Shown one piece after another: positions 24,910 to 33,315 of a stretch of DNA of 44,590 bases. How positions within the stretch are numbered: position 1 is the stretch's first letter; each line of letters starts with the position of its first letter. The notes under the pieces were generated by a model that searched no databases, was not told the origin of the DNA, and saw nothing but the letters and a program-made list of their open reading frames with translations. Both the position numbers and the translations under genes were made by a program. This DNA is from Clostridiaceae bacterium (GTDB taxonomy: Bacteria > Bacillota > Clostridia > Oscillospirales > Acutalibacteraceae): NCBI GenBank assembly GCA_016296885.1, contig JAEDHT010000015.1, positions 1 to 44,590 on the forward strand, given 5' to 3'.

Positions 24910-26156
24910 CAGTTGTTTTTATGGTGATAATTTTTTATGTAGTATATGCATTGCTTGTGTCACAGTATTCAATGATACAAACCGAGAAGGTTTACACATC
25001 AAAGGTTGCAGATTCGTTTGATACAAGCTGTGTGGTAATACGCAAGGAACAGCCTATTACATCGGACATAAATGGATACATATCTTATGCTATCAATGAT
25101 GGCGATAAGGCGAAATATGGTGGAGTTGTCGCAAAGGTGTTTTCATCAGAAACAGCCACGGCGGATCACATCGAAAGCAACAGAATCTCCGGCGAGCTGG
25201 AGAGCATATCTAAGCTTAATAGTAGCCTTAAAAACCTTTCTGTTGGTATTAATATAGCAGAAAGTCAGATAACATCCGCACTTACTAACTACAATATTGC
25301 AAGGGTTTCCGGAGAATACTCTAAGTTATATGACCTACGAAACAACATTATGTATTACATAAATGAACGAAAATACCTCACAGGCGAAGCGAAAAACTTT
25401 AATGACAGAGTGAGTTATTTAAAGGACAAGCTTTCGTCCTATTCTTCCGGTTCGGTGGGCAATTATAGCGAAATATTGGCATCTGTATCGGGTGTGTTTT
25501 CATCATATGTTGATGGATATGAAGATTGCTTTGAATATGACAGAATAAAAGAAATGACAGTGGATGATTATCAGAAGCTTCAGAAAAAGGTGGTTTCTCA
25601 AAACACTGTCGGAAAAATAATCACAGAGTTTGAGTGGTATGTAGCGTGTCCTGTTACCGCTCAGCAGGCATTAGAGCTTAATTCGGGCTATGGCGAGGTT
25701 GATATCACTTTTATTTCATCTTCATTTGATAAAGTGCCTGCTAAGCTTGTAAAAGTTAATCAGAAGAGCAAAAAAGCGGGCGGGCTGGCTATTTTTAGGT
25801 GCGACACTATCAACGAACATTTAGTCAATCTGAGAAGCGAAGATATCCGCATAGAAACAAGTCATTATGAAGGACTCAGGATTTCAAAGAAAGCACTTAG
25901 AACTATAGAAACAGAGGTTACCACCACTGACTCAGATGGTACAGAACACAAGAGCATACAAAAGGTTCAGGGAGTGTATATAAAATATGCCAAGGAACTA
26001 TTGTTTAAAGAGATATCAATACTACATTCTGCATCAAACTATGTGATATGTGATCCAAATCCGGAAAACCTCCTCACAGACTATGGCAATCTAAAGCTTT
26101 ATGATGAGGTTGTAATACAAGGAGCTGATTTATATGACGGTAAGGTCATCAAATAG
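24855..26156 (+). CDS. HlyD-like single-pass membrane protein (about 425-433 aa)
   Basis: Membrane-anchored protein resembling HlyD/adaptor proteins. It has a short basic cytoplasmic tail, one membrane segment (about residues 15-38), then a lipoyl/barrel-like segment (VVIRKEQPITSDINGYISYA and GDKAKYGGVVAKVFSS). A helical hairpin (about 110-240) and a C-terminal beta-rich part follow. The function is unknown; HlyD-like proteins at this position beside yggS and sepF may act at the envelope or division site, which is inference from context. The start is problematic. AAGGAG at 24861-24866 is ideally placed for a start near 24873-24876, but the in-frame codons there are GTT and ACG. The only usual in-frame start upstream is TTG at 24855, before that SD. 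It overlaps miaA by up to 55 bp and yggS by 23 bp. Confidence 0.75.
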   Translation: MRKEWFVTAKKILQRLGIAVVFMVIIFYVVYALLVSQYSMIQTEKVYTSKVADSFDTSCVVIRKEQPITSDINGYISYAINDGDKAKYGGVVAKVFSSETATADHIESNRISGELESISKLNSSLKNLSVGINIAESQITSALTNYNIARVSGEYSKLYDLRNNIMYYINERKYLTGEAKNFNDRVSYLKDKLSSYSSGSVGNYSEILASVSGVFSSYVDGYEDCFEYDRIKEMTVDDYQKLQKKVVSQNTVGKIITEFEWYVACPVTAQQALELNSGYGEVDITFISSSFDKVPAKLVKVNQKSKKAGGLAIFRCDTINEHLVNLRSEDIRIETSHYEGLRISKKALRTIETEVTTTDSDGTEHKSIQKVQGVYIKYAKELLFKEISILHSASNYVICDPNPENLLTDYGNLKLYDEVVIQGADLYDGKVIK

Positions 26157-26862
26157 TTATAATAAAGCGGATATAGAGTATAACTATAAATATATAAACG
26201 AACAGATAGCACTGGCTTGTCAGAAATCCGGTAGACGCAGAGATGATGTCACCTTTCTTTCTGCTGTAAAGACCGTTCCTGCTGATATCATTAACTATGC
26301 TATCTCACTGGGCTTGGATCATATAGGCGAGAACAAGGTGCAAGAGCTTCTCGAAAAGTATGACGAATACGATCTTGAAAACGCTTCGTTGCAGTTTATA
26401 GGACATCTGCAAACCAACAAGGTAAGGCAGATAGTGGGTATGGTGAGCTTGATACAGTCTGTAGACAGTGTAAAGCTTGCTCAGGAAATATCAAAGCGCT
26501 CGCAGAAACTTGGAATATGCACAGATGTACTTGTAGAAGTGAATACCGGCAGAGAAGAAAGTAAATCCGGTGTTATGGTAGAAGAAGCCTACGAGTTTAT
26601 AGACCAGATACGTGAATTTGAGGGGATAAAAGTGAAAGGTCTTATGACGATTCCCCCAATTTGCGAACCAAACCATAAAAATTTAAAATATTTTTCTATG
26701 ATTTATAATCTATTTATTGACATTCGTTCAAAAAAAGTGGATAATGTTGATATGAGTATTCTGTCAATGGGTATGTCTGACGATTATGCAGATGCCATTG
26801 CAGAAGGAGCCACCATGGTTAGGATAGGCTCCGCATTATTTGGAAAAAGAATATATAATTAA
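26134..26862 (+). CDS. yggS: YggS/YlmE-family pyridoxal-phosphate-binding protein
   Basis: PLP homeostasis protein of the YggS/PROSC family, an alanine-racemase-like TIM barrel without the second domain. It binds PLP without known catalysis and affects amino-acid and vitamin B6 balance. The PLP lysine lies in LSAVKTVP. Other family segments are HIGENKVQELLEKY, LQFIGHLQTNKVRQIV, LVEVNTGREESKSGV, VKGLMTIPP, LSMGMSDDYADAI and VRIGSALFG. The 242 aa are slightly long because of an N-terminal run (MTVRSSNSYNKADIEYN). The ATG lies within the previous gene and has GGAG upstream. sepF follows by 15 bp, as ylmE precedes ylmF in Bacillus. Confidence 0.95.
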   Translation: MTVRSSNSYNKADIEYNYKYINEQIALACQKSGRRRDDVTFLSAVKTVPADIINYAISLGLDHIGENKVQELLEKYDEYDLENASLQFIGHLQTNKVRQIVGMVSLIQSVDSVKLAQEISKRSQKLGICTDVLVEVNTGREESKSGVMVEEAYEFIDQIREFEGIKVKGLMTIPPICEPNHKNLKYFSMIYNLFIDIRSKKVDNVDMSILSMGMSDDYADAIAEGATMVRIGSALFGKRIYN

Positions 26863-26877
26863 CGGAGGGCACTCAAT

Positions 26878-27348
26878 ATGGCTAATTTTGTGAACAAAAT
26901 CAAAGGAATGGGCTTTTGGCCTTCAACAGATGAAAATGATGATTACGAGGCATTTGATAACGATTACGCTGGCGAGTCTTATGACGATATGTCAGATAAT
27001 TATGGCGATTATTCTTCTCAGTCTACATCAAGCTCTGCAAGCAAGGTTGTAAATATTAATGCTACTGCCACACTCAAGGTAGTTCTTTTTAAGCCAATCA
27101 ATTTTGGTGATGAAACCAGAACAATTGCAAACGAGCTTGTAAACTCTCATACAGTTGTTCTTAACCTTGAGGATGCAAGCCCAGAGGTTTCCCGCAGAAC
27201 TATCGACTTTTTGAGTGGTGTAGCCTTTGCTAAGAAGGGAGCTATCAAGAAAATAGCTTCAAAGACATTTATCATTCTTCCACAGAATGTAGACCTCACA
27301 GGTGATGATCTGTTAGATGAGCTTGAAAGCAATGGTGTTTATTTTTAA
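26878..27348 (+). CDS. sepF: Cell division protein SepF
   Basis: FtsZ-binding protein that bundles FtsZ filaments and tethers the Z-ring to the membrane. The N-terminal amphipathic helix (MANFVNKIKGMGFW) is the membrane anchor. An acidic, Asp/Tyr/Ser-rich linker spans residues about 17-58. The SepF core (about 62-155) has LKVVLFKPINFGDETRTIAN, VVLNLEDASPEVSRRTIDFL, GVAFAKKGAIKKIASKTFII and the C-terminal LPQNVDLTGDDL. The 156-aa length is typical. AACGGAGGGCAC precedes the ATG. Its Bacillus neighbours ylmG and ylmH are missing downstream. Confidence 0.97.
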   Translation: MANFVNKIKGMGFWPSTDENDDYEAFDNDYAGESYDDMSDNYGDYSSQSTSSSASKVVNINATATLKVVLFKPINFGDETRTIANELVNSHTVVLNLEDASPEVSRRTIDFLSGVAFAKKGAIKKIASKTFIILPQNVDLTGDDLLDELESNGVYF

Positions 27349-27390
27349 TAAATACTTGAGTTGTTAATATAAAATATATGTTACGAAAAT

Positions 27391-27428
27391 CACACAATCA
27401 AGAGAAATTTTGGTTGTGCGGTTTTCTG
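27391..27428 (+). terminator. Hairpin between sepF and divIVA, possible terminator
   Basis: CACACAATC (27391-27399) pairs with GGTTGTGCG (27412-27420) with one mismatch and one G-U, followed by GTTTTCTG. It may attenuate transcription into divIVA rather than end it, since no clear new promoter precedes divIVA. Confidence 0.5.
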
Positions 27429-27447
27429 TATCGTTAGGTGGTTCTTT

Positions 27448-28539
27448 ATGCTTAATATTAATGATATAAAAAATATTAATATTACCAAAACAATGATGGG
27501 TGGTTACAAAATTGAGGAAGTAGATGAACTACTTTCTAAGGTTTGTGATACACTCGAAAAAAATGAATTTCAAAAGGCCGAGCTTACCAAAAAGCTTAAA
27601 ATACTTGGAGATCGTGTAGAAAAGTACAGAAACGATGAGCAAGCTGTAAAGAACGCATTGTATGAAGCCCAAAAGAAAAAGATAGAGATAGAAGAAGAGG
27701 CAGAATATAACGCAAGGCGCATTATGGATACTACAGAGAGAAAAACCGAAGAGGTTAAGGTGCGCCTGCAAAAAGAAATACAAAACGCCCTTGGCGAAGC
27801 AAAGAGTATAAAAGTAAATGCCAAAGCTGAGGCAGACAAGACAATAGCAGATGCAAAGCTTGAGGCTAAACATATTCTTGAAGATGCAAAAAAGCAGTGC
27901 GATGAAGTGTATAACGAGGTGGAAAGAGCCAAGAAAGACTACATTGACCTGCAAAACAAAATAGTGCTTTTCAGAAACGAGCTTATAGAGAAATATAAGT
28001 CGCATTTACAGGTTATTGTAGAGCTTCCGTCGAGTGATTCTGTAAAAGAAGTGCAAAAAAAGCTAGATATAGAGTATCCTACAGCCGGAAATGATGCGAT
28101 GCAGTCTAAAATAGATGAAACAGATGCAAAAGTGAGCAACGCAAAAGAAGAAAAGCCTAAAAAGAACAATCGTAGTTATCAGGAAAGATACGAAGCTGTA
28201 GAAAATGACTTTGATGAGTTTATTCAAAGAACACTTGAGTTTGACACCAATGAGGTTAAGTCTGCTGTTCAAAAGCTTTCAAATGAGCAGACAGGTGTGC
28301 ATCATAACACTGACGAAAATATGGTGAATACTCAGGATATCCCAGATGTTAATGAAGATATTTCTGCCAGCGTTGGTACAGGCTCTTTTGCGCAAAAGGC
28401 ACGTGTGAGGGTTGCACCGCACCCTGATAAACACGGCAAAATAAACTACACATCACGCACGATTGATGAAAGTTATGATGACGAGTTTGACGAAGACGAC
28501 GGCATTAAAATAATAGATGATAATATCAGATTAAAATAA
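27448..28539 (+). CDS. divIVA: DivIVA-domain cell division protein (363 aa)
   Basis: Pole- and septum-associated coiled-coil protein that senses negative membrane curvature. The N-terminal DivIVA lipid-binding domain is MLNINDIKNINITKTMMGGY followed by KIEEVDELLSKVCDTL. Residues about 35-190 form a long coiled coil rich in Glu/Lys/Ala, with a regular AKxEADKTIADAKxEAKHIL pattern. The C-terminal 170 residues are acidic and probably disordered, ending in many aspartates (DDEFDEDDGIKIIDDN). At 363 aa it is about twice the length of Bacillus DivIVA, with the extension in the tail. Position between sepF and ileS fits the conserved cluster. The SD is GGTGG before the ATG. Confidence 0.92.
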   Translation: MLNINDIKNINITKTMMGGYKIEEVDELLSKVCDTLEKNEFQKAELTKKLKILGDRVEKYRNDEQAVKNALYEAQKKKIEIEEEAEYNARRIMDTTERKTEEVKVRLQKEIQNALGEAKSIKVNAKAEADKTIADAKLEAKHILEDAKKQCDEVYNEVERAKKDYIDLQNKIVLFRNELIEKYKSHLQVIVELPSSDSVKEVQKKLDIEYPTAGNDAMQSKIDETDAKVSNAKEEKPKKNNRSYQERYEAVENDFDEFIQRTLEFDTNEVKSAVQKLSNEQTGVHHNTDENMVNTQDIPDVNEDISASVGTGSFAQKARVRVAPHPDKHGKINYTSRTIDESYDDEFDEDDGIKIIDDNIRLK

Positions 28540-28558
28540 AAAGGATGAACACATAAAA

Positions 28559-31324
28559 ATGGCACAGAATTATAATGACACATTAAATTTGCCTGTTACT
28601 GAATTTCCTATGCGTGCCGGCTTGCCTCAGGCAGAGCCGGTTATGCTCGAAAAATGGGAAAAAGATGGCGTATATGAAAAATTGATGGAGAAAAACGAGG
28701 GAAAGCCTCTGTTTATTTTGCATGACGGCCCTCCTTATGCCAATGGTAACATACATCTTGGCACAGCACTTAACAAGGTTCTTAAGGATTTTATAATCAG
28801 ATATAAAAATATGTCTGGTTTTAAGGCTCCTTTTGTACCGGGATGGGACACCCATGGTCTTCCTACTGAGCTAAAAGCCAGAGCTAAGGCAGGCATCAGA
28901 AATTCTACTGAGATAGACGATGTAGAACTCAGAAAGATATGTCGTGAGTTTGCTATGGGTTATATTGATGACCAGCGCACTCAGTTTAAGCGACTTGGTA
29001 ACATAGGCGAATGGGATAATCCATATATCACCCTCACGCATGATTTTGAGGCTAAGCAGATAGAAGTTTTTGCGGAGATGGCTTGTAAAGGATATATTTA
29101 TAAAGGATTAAAGCCTGTTTACTGGTGCCCTGATTGTAAGACAGCTCTTGCAGAGGCTGAGATAGAATACGCCGAGGATCCTTGCCATTCTATCTATGTT
29201 AAGTTTAAGACAGTAGACGATAAGGGTGTATTCTCAAAAATGGGATTAGACCCGGAGAGAGTTTACTTTGTAATATGGACCACAACCACATGGACATTGC
29301 CTGGTAATGTGGCTATATGCGTAGGCCCTAGATTTAATTATTCTATTATTAAGCATAACGATGAATATTACGTGATGGCAGAAGAACTCTACAAGAGCGC
29401 TATGGAAGATGCCGAAGTTACCGACTATGAGGTTGTAGGCACAGTAAAGGGCAGTGAGCTGGAGTATATTAAGACAGCTCATCCTTTCCTCGATAGACAT
29501 TCTATGGTAATTGTGGGAGATCACGTTACACTTGAGAGTGGTACAGGTTGTGTACATACAGCTCCTGGTCACGGTGTAGATGACTTTAACGTGTGCAGTA
29601 ATTATCCTGAGCTTCCTATCATCGTTCCTGTAGATGCAGACGGCAGACTCACAAGCGAAGCAGGCGAGTTTGAGGGATTGCTCACAGCTGATGCCAACAA
29701 GCCAATCGCAATGCATCTCAAAGAGACAAATGCATTGTTTGCCATAAAGAAGATAGTTCACCAATATCCTCATTGCTGGAGATGTAAACAGCCGGTGCTC
29801 TTCAGAGCAACTGACCAATGGTTCTGCAGTATTGAAGATTTCAAAGATGATGCTGTGAAGGCTATCAAGGACGTAAAGTGGATTCCTGCATGGGGTGAAG
29901 ACAGAATCACATCTATGGTGCGTGACCGTAAAGACTGGTGTATTTCCAGACAGCGTAAGTGGGGCGTGCCGATTCCGATATTCTTCTGCAAAGAGTGCGG
30001 AGAGCCACATATCGACAAGGAAGCTATGCTTGCTGTTTCTAAAATCTTTAGAGAGCATGGTAGCGATGCATGGTATGCTATGACTGCCGAAGAAATGCTT
30101 CCAAAGGGTACAGTCTGCAAAAAGTGTGGAAATTCTACATTTGATAAAGAAAAAGACATTATGGATGTTTGGTTCGATAGCGGAAGCAGTCATGCAGCCG
30201 TATGTGAACAAAGAGATTATTTGAGAACTCCTGCAGATCTTTATCTGGAGGGTGCCGATCAATATAGAGGTTGGTTCCAGTCTTCATTGCTTACATCAGT
30301 AGCTTGCAACGGAGTTGCTCCTTATAAGGCTGTGCTAACTCATGGTTGGGTTGTTGATGGCGAAGGCAGAAAGATGTCTAAGTCTCTTGGAAACGGAATA
30401 GACCCACAAGAGGTAGTAGACCAATATGGAGCAGATGTGCTCAGACTTTGGGTTGCATCTTCTGACTATCATGCCGATATCAGAATTAGCAAGGATATCC
30501 TCAAGCAGTTATCTGAGGCTTATAGAAAGATTCGTAACACAGCAAGATATATTCTTGGTAATATCAGCGATTTTGATCCTGATAAGGATATGATAAACTT
30601 AGACGAGCTTTTGCCGATAGATAAGTGGGCTTTGAATAAGCTTAATGAGCTTATCGACAAGGCAAAGCAGGGATATGACGAATATGAGTTCCATAATGTT
30701 TTCCACAGCATACACAACTTCTGCGTGGTAGATATGTCTAACTTCTATCTTGATGTGCTTAAAGACAGACTCTACACAGAAAAGGCTGAAAGCAAGCTTC
30801 GCAGAGCTGCACAGACTACTATCTACATCATCTTAGATGCTATGACACGCCTTGTTTCTCCTATACTTGCATATACATCAGACGAAATCTGGAAGTATAT
30901 GCCTCATAGCAGTGATTGTGATAAGGATAATGTTGTGTTCAACTCTATGCCGGCGAAGATTGATATTACAGTTAATGATGACTTTATCACACGCTGGGAC
31001 GGTATTCATAGACTTAGAGATACTGTAAAGAAATCTATCGAGCTTGCAGTTAAAGAAAAAACCATACGTTCTTCACTTGAAGCTAAGGTTAAGCTCACAG
31101 CCGGTGGCGATGAATATAAGTTTATCAAAGAGGTAGAAGACGAGCTGGCAGCAGCATTTATTGTTTCACAGGTAGAAGTATGCGAGGGTGAGGACGAGCT
31201 TGTGGCTGAGATAACTCATGCTGAGGGCGAAAAGTGCAGTCGTTGCTGGAGCTTTAGTCACACTGTGGGATGTAATGAGAAATTCCCGGAGATTTGCAAG
31301 CGCTGTGCAGATGTGCTTGAATAA
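28559..31324 (+). CDS. ileS: Isoleucyl-tRNA synthetase
   Basis: Class I synthetase that charges tRNA-Ile and edits misactivated valine. The HIGH motif is DGPPYANGNIHLGTALNKVL (about residues 56-75). The CP1 editing domain includes WTTTTWTLPGNVAI and ESGTGCVHTAPGHGVDDF. The KMSKS loop is RKMSKSLGNG at 605-609. The anticodon-binding domain follows (NTARYILGNISDFDP). A C-terminal zinc finger (CSRCWSF and CKRC within the last 30 residues) marks the bacterial IleS1 form. The 921-aa length is typical. Only 19 bp separate it from divIVA, so no T-box leader is possible here. The SD (AAAGGATG) is moderate. Confidence 0.98.
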   Translation: MAQNYNDTLNLPVTEFPMRAGLPQAEPVMLEKWEKDGVYEKLMEKNEGKPLFILHDGPPYANGNIHLGTALNKVLKDFIIRYKNMSGFKAPFVPGWDTHGLPTELKARAKAGIRNSTEIDDVELRKICREFAMGYIDDQRTQFKRLGNIGEWDNPYITLTHDFEAKQIEVFAEMACKGYIYKGLKPVYWCPDCKTALAEAEIEYAEDPCHSIYVKFKTVDDKGVFSKMGLDPERVYFVIWTTTTWTLPGNVAICVGPRFNYSIIKHNDEYYVMAEELYKSAMEDAEVTDYEVVGTVKGSELEYIKTAHPFLDRHSMVIVGDHVTLESGTGCVHTAPGHGVDDFNVCSNYPELPIIVPVDADGRLTSEAGEFEGLLTADANKPIAMHLKETNALFAIKKIVHQYPHCWRCKQPVLFRATDQWFCSIEDFKDDAVKAIKDVKWIPAWGEDRITSMVRDRKDWCISRQRKWGVPIPIFFCKECGEPHIDKEAMLAVSKIFREHGSDAWYAMTAEEMLPKGTVCKKCGNSTFDKEKDIMDVWFDSGSSHAAVCEQRDYLRTPADLYLEGADQYRGWFQSSLLTSVACNGVAPYKAVLTHGWVVDGEGRKMSKSLGNGIDPQEVVDQYGADVLRLWVASSDYHADIRISKDILKQLSEAYRKIRNTARYILGNISDFDPDKDMINLDELLPIDKWALNKLNELIDKAKQGYDEYEFHNVFHSIHNFCVVDMSNFYLDVLKDRLYTEKAESKLRRAAQTTIYIILDAMTRLVSPILAYTSDEIWKYMPHSSDCDKDNVVFNSMPAKIDITVNDDFITRWDGIHRLRDTVKKSIELAVKEKTIRSSLEAKVKLTAGGDEYKFIKEVEDELAAAFIVSQVEVCEGEDELVAEITHAEGEKCSRCWSFSHTVGCNEKFPEICKRCADVLE

Positions 31325-31361
31325 GATTTGATTATCTTGAATAAAATTTAAAATAACTATG

Positions 31362-31443
31362 AGCTCCGTTCATTATGTCGGTTTGGGTGGATGTTAAAAT
31401 GATAATAGATTTACTCGCATAGCCGATGTGAGTGAATGGGGCT
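31362..31443 (+). promoter_or_regulatory. Long imperfect hairpin with an alternative inner hairpin, upstream of lspA
   Basis: The 158-bp ileS-lspA gap contains arms 31362-31374 and 31431-31443, which pair over 13 bp (three G-U). After a small internal loop a further 6 bp pair (31378-31383 with 31421-31426). An alternative hairpin (ACTCGCAT 31413-31420 with ATGTGAGT 31426-31433, loop AGCCG) uses part of the same 3' arm, so the two folds exclude each other. Sequence after 31443 is T-rich. It could be the ileS terminator, a cis-regulatory leader of lspA, or both. Confidence 0.45.
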
Positions 31444-31491
31444 TTGCTTTAAATTTATATAGTTTTAGTTTTTTAAGGTGGATTGATAGTA

Positions 31492-31962
31492 TTGTTAGCA
31501 CTTGCTTTTTTGGTGGTTGGAGCGCTTGTGATATGTGACCAGCTCACAAAGTATATGGTGGTCAGTTTTATAAAGCCGTCAGACGATGTGTCGGTTATTG
31601 GTGAATTATTAAAATTTACTTATCTGGAAAATCGAGGTGCGGCGTTTGGTATACTCCAAAATCAGCGCTGGATATTTATCATCATTACTGTGCTTATCAT
31701 ATGTGCTTTTATTTGGATGATGATAAGGTATGAAATAAAAAGCAAGATGCTTTACGCAGCAAGCCTATTGATTGTAGCAGGCGGTGTGGGTAACCTGATT
31801 GATAGAATCTTTCTGGGTTATGTGGTGGATTTTATCAAGGTATCATTCTTCCCACCGGTGTTTAATTTTGCAGATTGCTGTGTCACAATAGGCTGTGCAT
31901 TGCTTATCATTTCTGTGTTGGCAGTTAAGGCACCAATGGTTAAAAAAACAAAAAAGGATTAA
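31492..31962 (+). CDS. lspA: Lipoprotein signal peptidase (signal peptidase II)
   Basis: Membrane aspartic protease that removes the signal peptide of lipid-modified prolipoproteins; the window encodes at least three substrates. It has four membrane segments. Conserved boxes are CDQLTKYMV, ENRGAAFGIL, AGGVGNLIDRIFLGYVVDFI (with the catalytic Asp in VVDF) and FNFADCCVTIG (second catalytic Asp). Two TTG codons compete. The one at 31483 is 1 nt from AAGGTGG, whereas that at 31492 is 10 nt away and gives MLALAFLVVGALVICDQ, so I prefer 31492 (156 aa). A MITE-like repeat begins about 15 bp after the stop. Confidence 0.95.
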   Translation: MLALAFLVVGALVICDQLTKYMVVSFIKPSDDVSVIGELLKFTYLENRGAAFGILQNQRWIFIIITVLIICAFIWMMIRYEIKSKMLYAASLLIVAGGVGNLIDRIFLGYVVDFIKVSFFPPVFNFADCCVTIGCALLIISVLAVKAPMVKKTKKD

Positions 31963-31976
31963 AAAAGATGCTGTTG

Positions 31977-32190
31977 CACTAGAGGCAATTTGCACAATTT
32001 GTGCCTCCCTCTGATGAGGGAGGTGGCAAAACGAAGTTTTGACGGAGGGAGAGAAAAGATAAAAATTCTGCAAAAATGCAGTTTTTCTCTCCCTCAGTCT
32101 CGTTTCACTCGACAGCTCCCTCGTCAGAGGGAGCCGATTTTGATAACAACCTCGTTTATTTGTGCATATTAACCTTAATGCGACAGCTCT
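31977..32190. mobile_element. MITE-like structured repeat, copy 2
   Basis: About 210 bp closely matching copy 1 at 12443-12667 in the same orientation on the plus strand. Terminal repeats are GCTGTTGCA (31980) and TGCGACAGC (ending 32187). The internal hairpin, the AAAAC/GTTTT hairpin, GGAGGGAGAG/CTCTCCCTC and GCTCCCTC/GAGGGAGC pairings are all kept. The left arm lacks three bases (ACC) compared with copy 1. It fills almost the whole lspA-rluD gap, leaving the rluD ribosome-binding site at its right edge. Short reading frames inside it are not genes. Confidence 0.85.
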
Positions 32191-32205
32191 GTTGTATAGG
32201 TAATT

Positions 32206-33123
32206 ATGGAAAATATTATTTTGACAGTAGATACCGAGAACGCTTTGCAAAGAGTGGATAAATACATATCAGAGCAAATCAGCATTACACGAAATGCGGT
32301 ACAAAAGTTGATAGAAAAAAATTATATCCTGGTGAACGATAGCGCCATAAAAAGCAACTATAAGGTAAAGGCAAGCGATGTTGTAAGCGTTACTCTGCCT
32401 GACCCCGAAGAAGTGGAGATAAAGGCAGAGGATATACCTCTTGATATTGTATATGAAGATGACTGGTTGCTTGTGGTGAATAAGCCAAAGGGTATGGTGG
32501 TGCATCCGGCTACAGGTAATTATAGTGGAACTTTAGTGAATGCACTTATGCACCATTGCAAAGACTCGTTATCGGGCATTAATGGGGAAATTCGTCCTGG
32601 GATTGTTCATCGTATCGACAAAAATACTAGTGGTTTGCTGATAGTTGCAAAAAATGATACAGCTCATCTTGGATTAGCCGAGCAGATAAAGGAGCATAGC
32701 TTTACCAGAGAATATGAGGCGGTGGTGCATGGAAGATTTAAACAGGAATCCGGCACGATAGATCTTCCTATTGGCAGACATCCTGTTGATCGCAAAAAAA
32801 TGGCAGTTACATATTCAAATTCACGCAATGCTGTTACACACTATCAGGTTATAGCAGAATATGGCAACTATACACATATAAGACTGCGACTTGAAACAGG
32901 ACGCACCCATCAGATAAGAGTGCATATGGCGCATATTGGCCATCCTGTTGCAGGTGACGATGTATATATGACATGTCAGATTGATAAAGAGCTTTGTGGG
33001 CAGTGCCTGCACGCTAAAAAGATAGGATTTGTGCATCCTAAGGATGGCAAATATTTGGAATTTGAGTCAGATCTTCCAGATTATTTCAAAAAATTTCTTA
33101 ATAAGATAAGCAAAATGTGCTAG
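32206..33123 (+). CDS. rluD: RluD-type 23S rRNA/tRNA pseudouridine synthase
   Basis: Converts uridines to pseudouridine in rRNA. An N-terminal S4 RNA-binding domain (residues about 12-75: RVDKYISEQISITRNAVQKL) is followed by the RluA-type catalytic domain. WLLVVNKPKGMVVHPATGNY, the catalytic GIVHRIDKNTSGLLIVAKND with its Asp, and RLETGRTHQIRVHMAHIGHP are visible. The 305-aa length fits RluD/YlyB, which follows lspA in Bacillus. The exact target uridines are inferred from family. AGGTAATT precedes the ATG, just past the repeat. An 8-bp AT-only hairpin (33132-33150) follows the stop and may be a weak terminator. Confidence 0.95.
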   Translation: MENIILTVDTENALQRVDKYISEQISITRNAVQKLIEKNYILVNDSAIKSNYKVKASDVVSVTLPDPEEVEIKAEDIPLDIVYEDDWLLVVNKPKGMVVHPATGNYSGTLVNALMHHCKDSLSGINGEIRPGIVHRIDKNTSGLLIVAKNDTAHLGLAEQIKEHSFTREYEAVVHGRFKQESGTIDLPIGRHPVDRKKMAVTYSNSRNAVTHYQVIAEYGNYTHIRLRLETGRTHQIRVHMAHIGHPVAGDDVYMTCQIDKELCGQCLHAKKIGFVHPKDGKYLEFESDLPDYFKKFLNKISKMC

Positions 33124-33253
33124 TTAAGAGGTTAAAATATAGTATTTTAATGCTTTACACCATTGAAATTTACACAAAAAAATCCAAATTTTTTTACTAA
33201 TTTTTTTGAAATGGACGATATTTTTGAAAAATGCTAATAAATGGCAAAAAAGC

Positions 33254-33282
33254 TTGATGTTTACATTTTGATGTGCTATAAT
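33254..33282 (+). promoter_or_regulatory. Promoter of the dockerin gene at 33316-35250
   Basis: TTGATG (33254-33259) and TATAAT (33277-33282) are 17 nt apart with TGTGC before the -10 (extended -10). It overlaps the upstream part of the open frame, so translation cannot begin at 33241. Confidence 0.75.
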
Positions 33283-33315
33283 TGGCGCAATCTATTTAAA
33301 ATAGGAGTGGAAAGA

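Noticed and set aside
28540..28558. T-box leader for ileS
   Set aside because: Only 19 bp separate divIVA and ileS, too short for a T-box. No T-box core was seen upstream of trpS either.
29246..30262. 338-aa open frame antisense to ileS
   Set aside because: It lies wholly inside a certain ileS coding region, has no ribosome-binding site and no family features; it is a shadow of ileS codon usage.
31359..31397. Twelve-codon ORF upstream of lspA
   Set aside because: It has no ribosome-binding site and coincides with the hairpin arm; RNA structure explains the sequence better.
31990..32261. Short plus-strand frames inside the repeat element
   Set aside because: They fall within the palindromic repeat, lack SD sites and differ between the two copies.
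33241..33315. Longer N-terminus of the dockerin protein at 33316
   Set aside because: The segment contains the -35 and -10 elements, and the signal peptide starts at 33316 behind AGGAGTGG.
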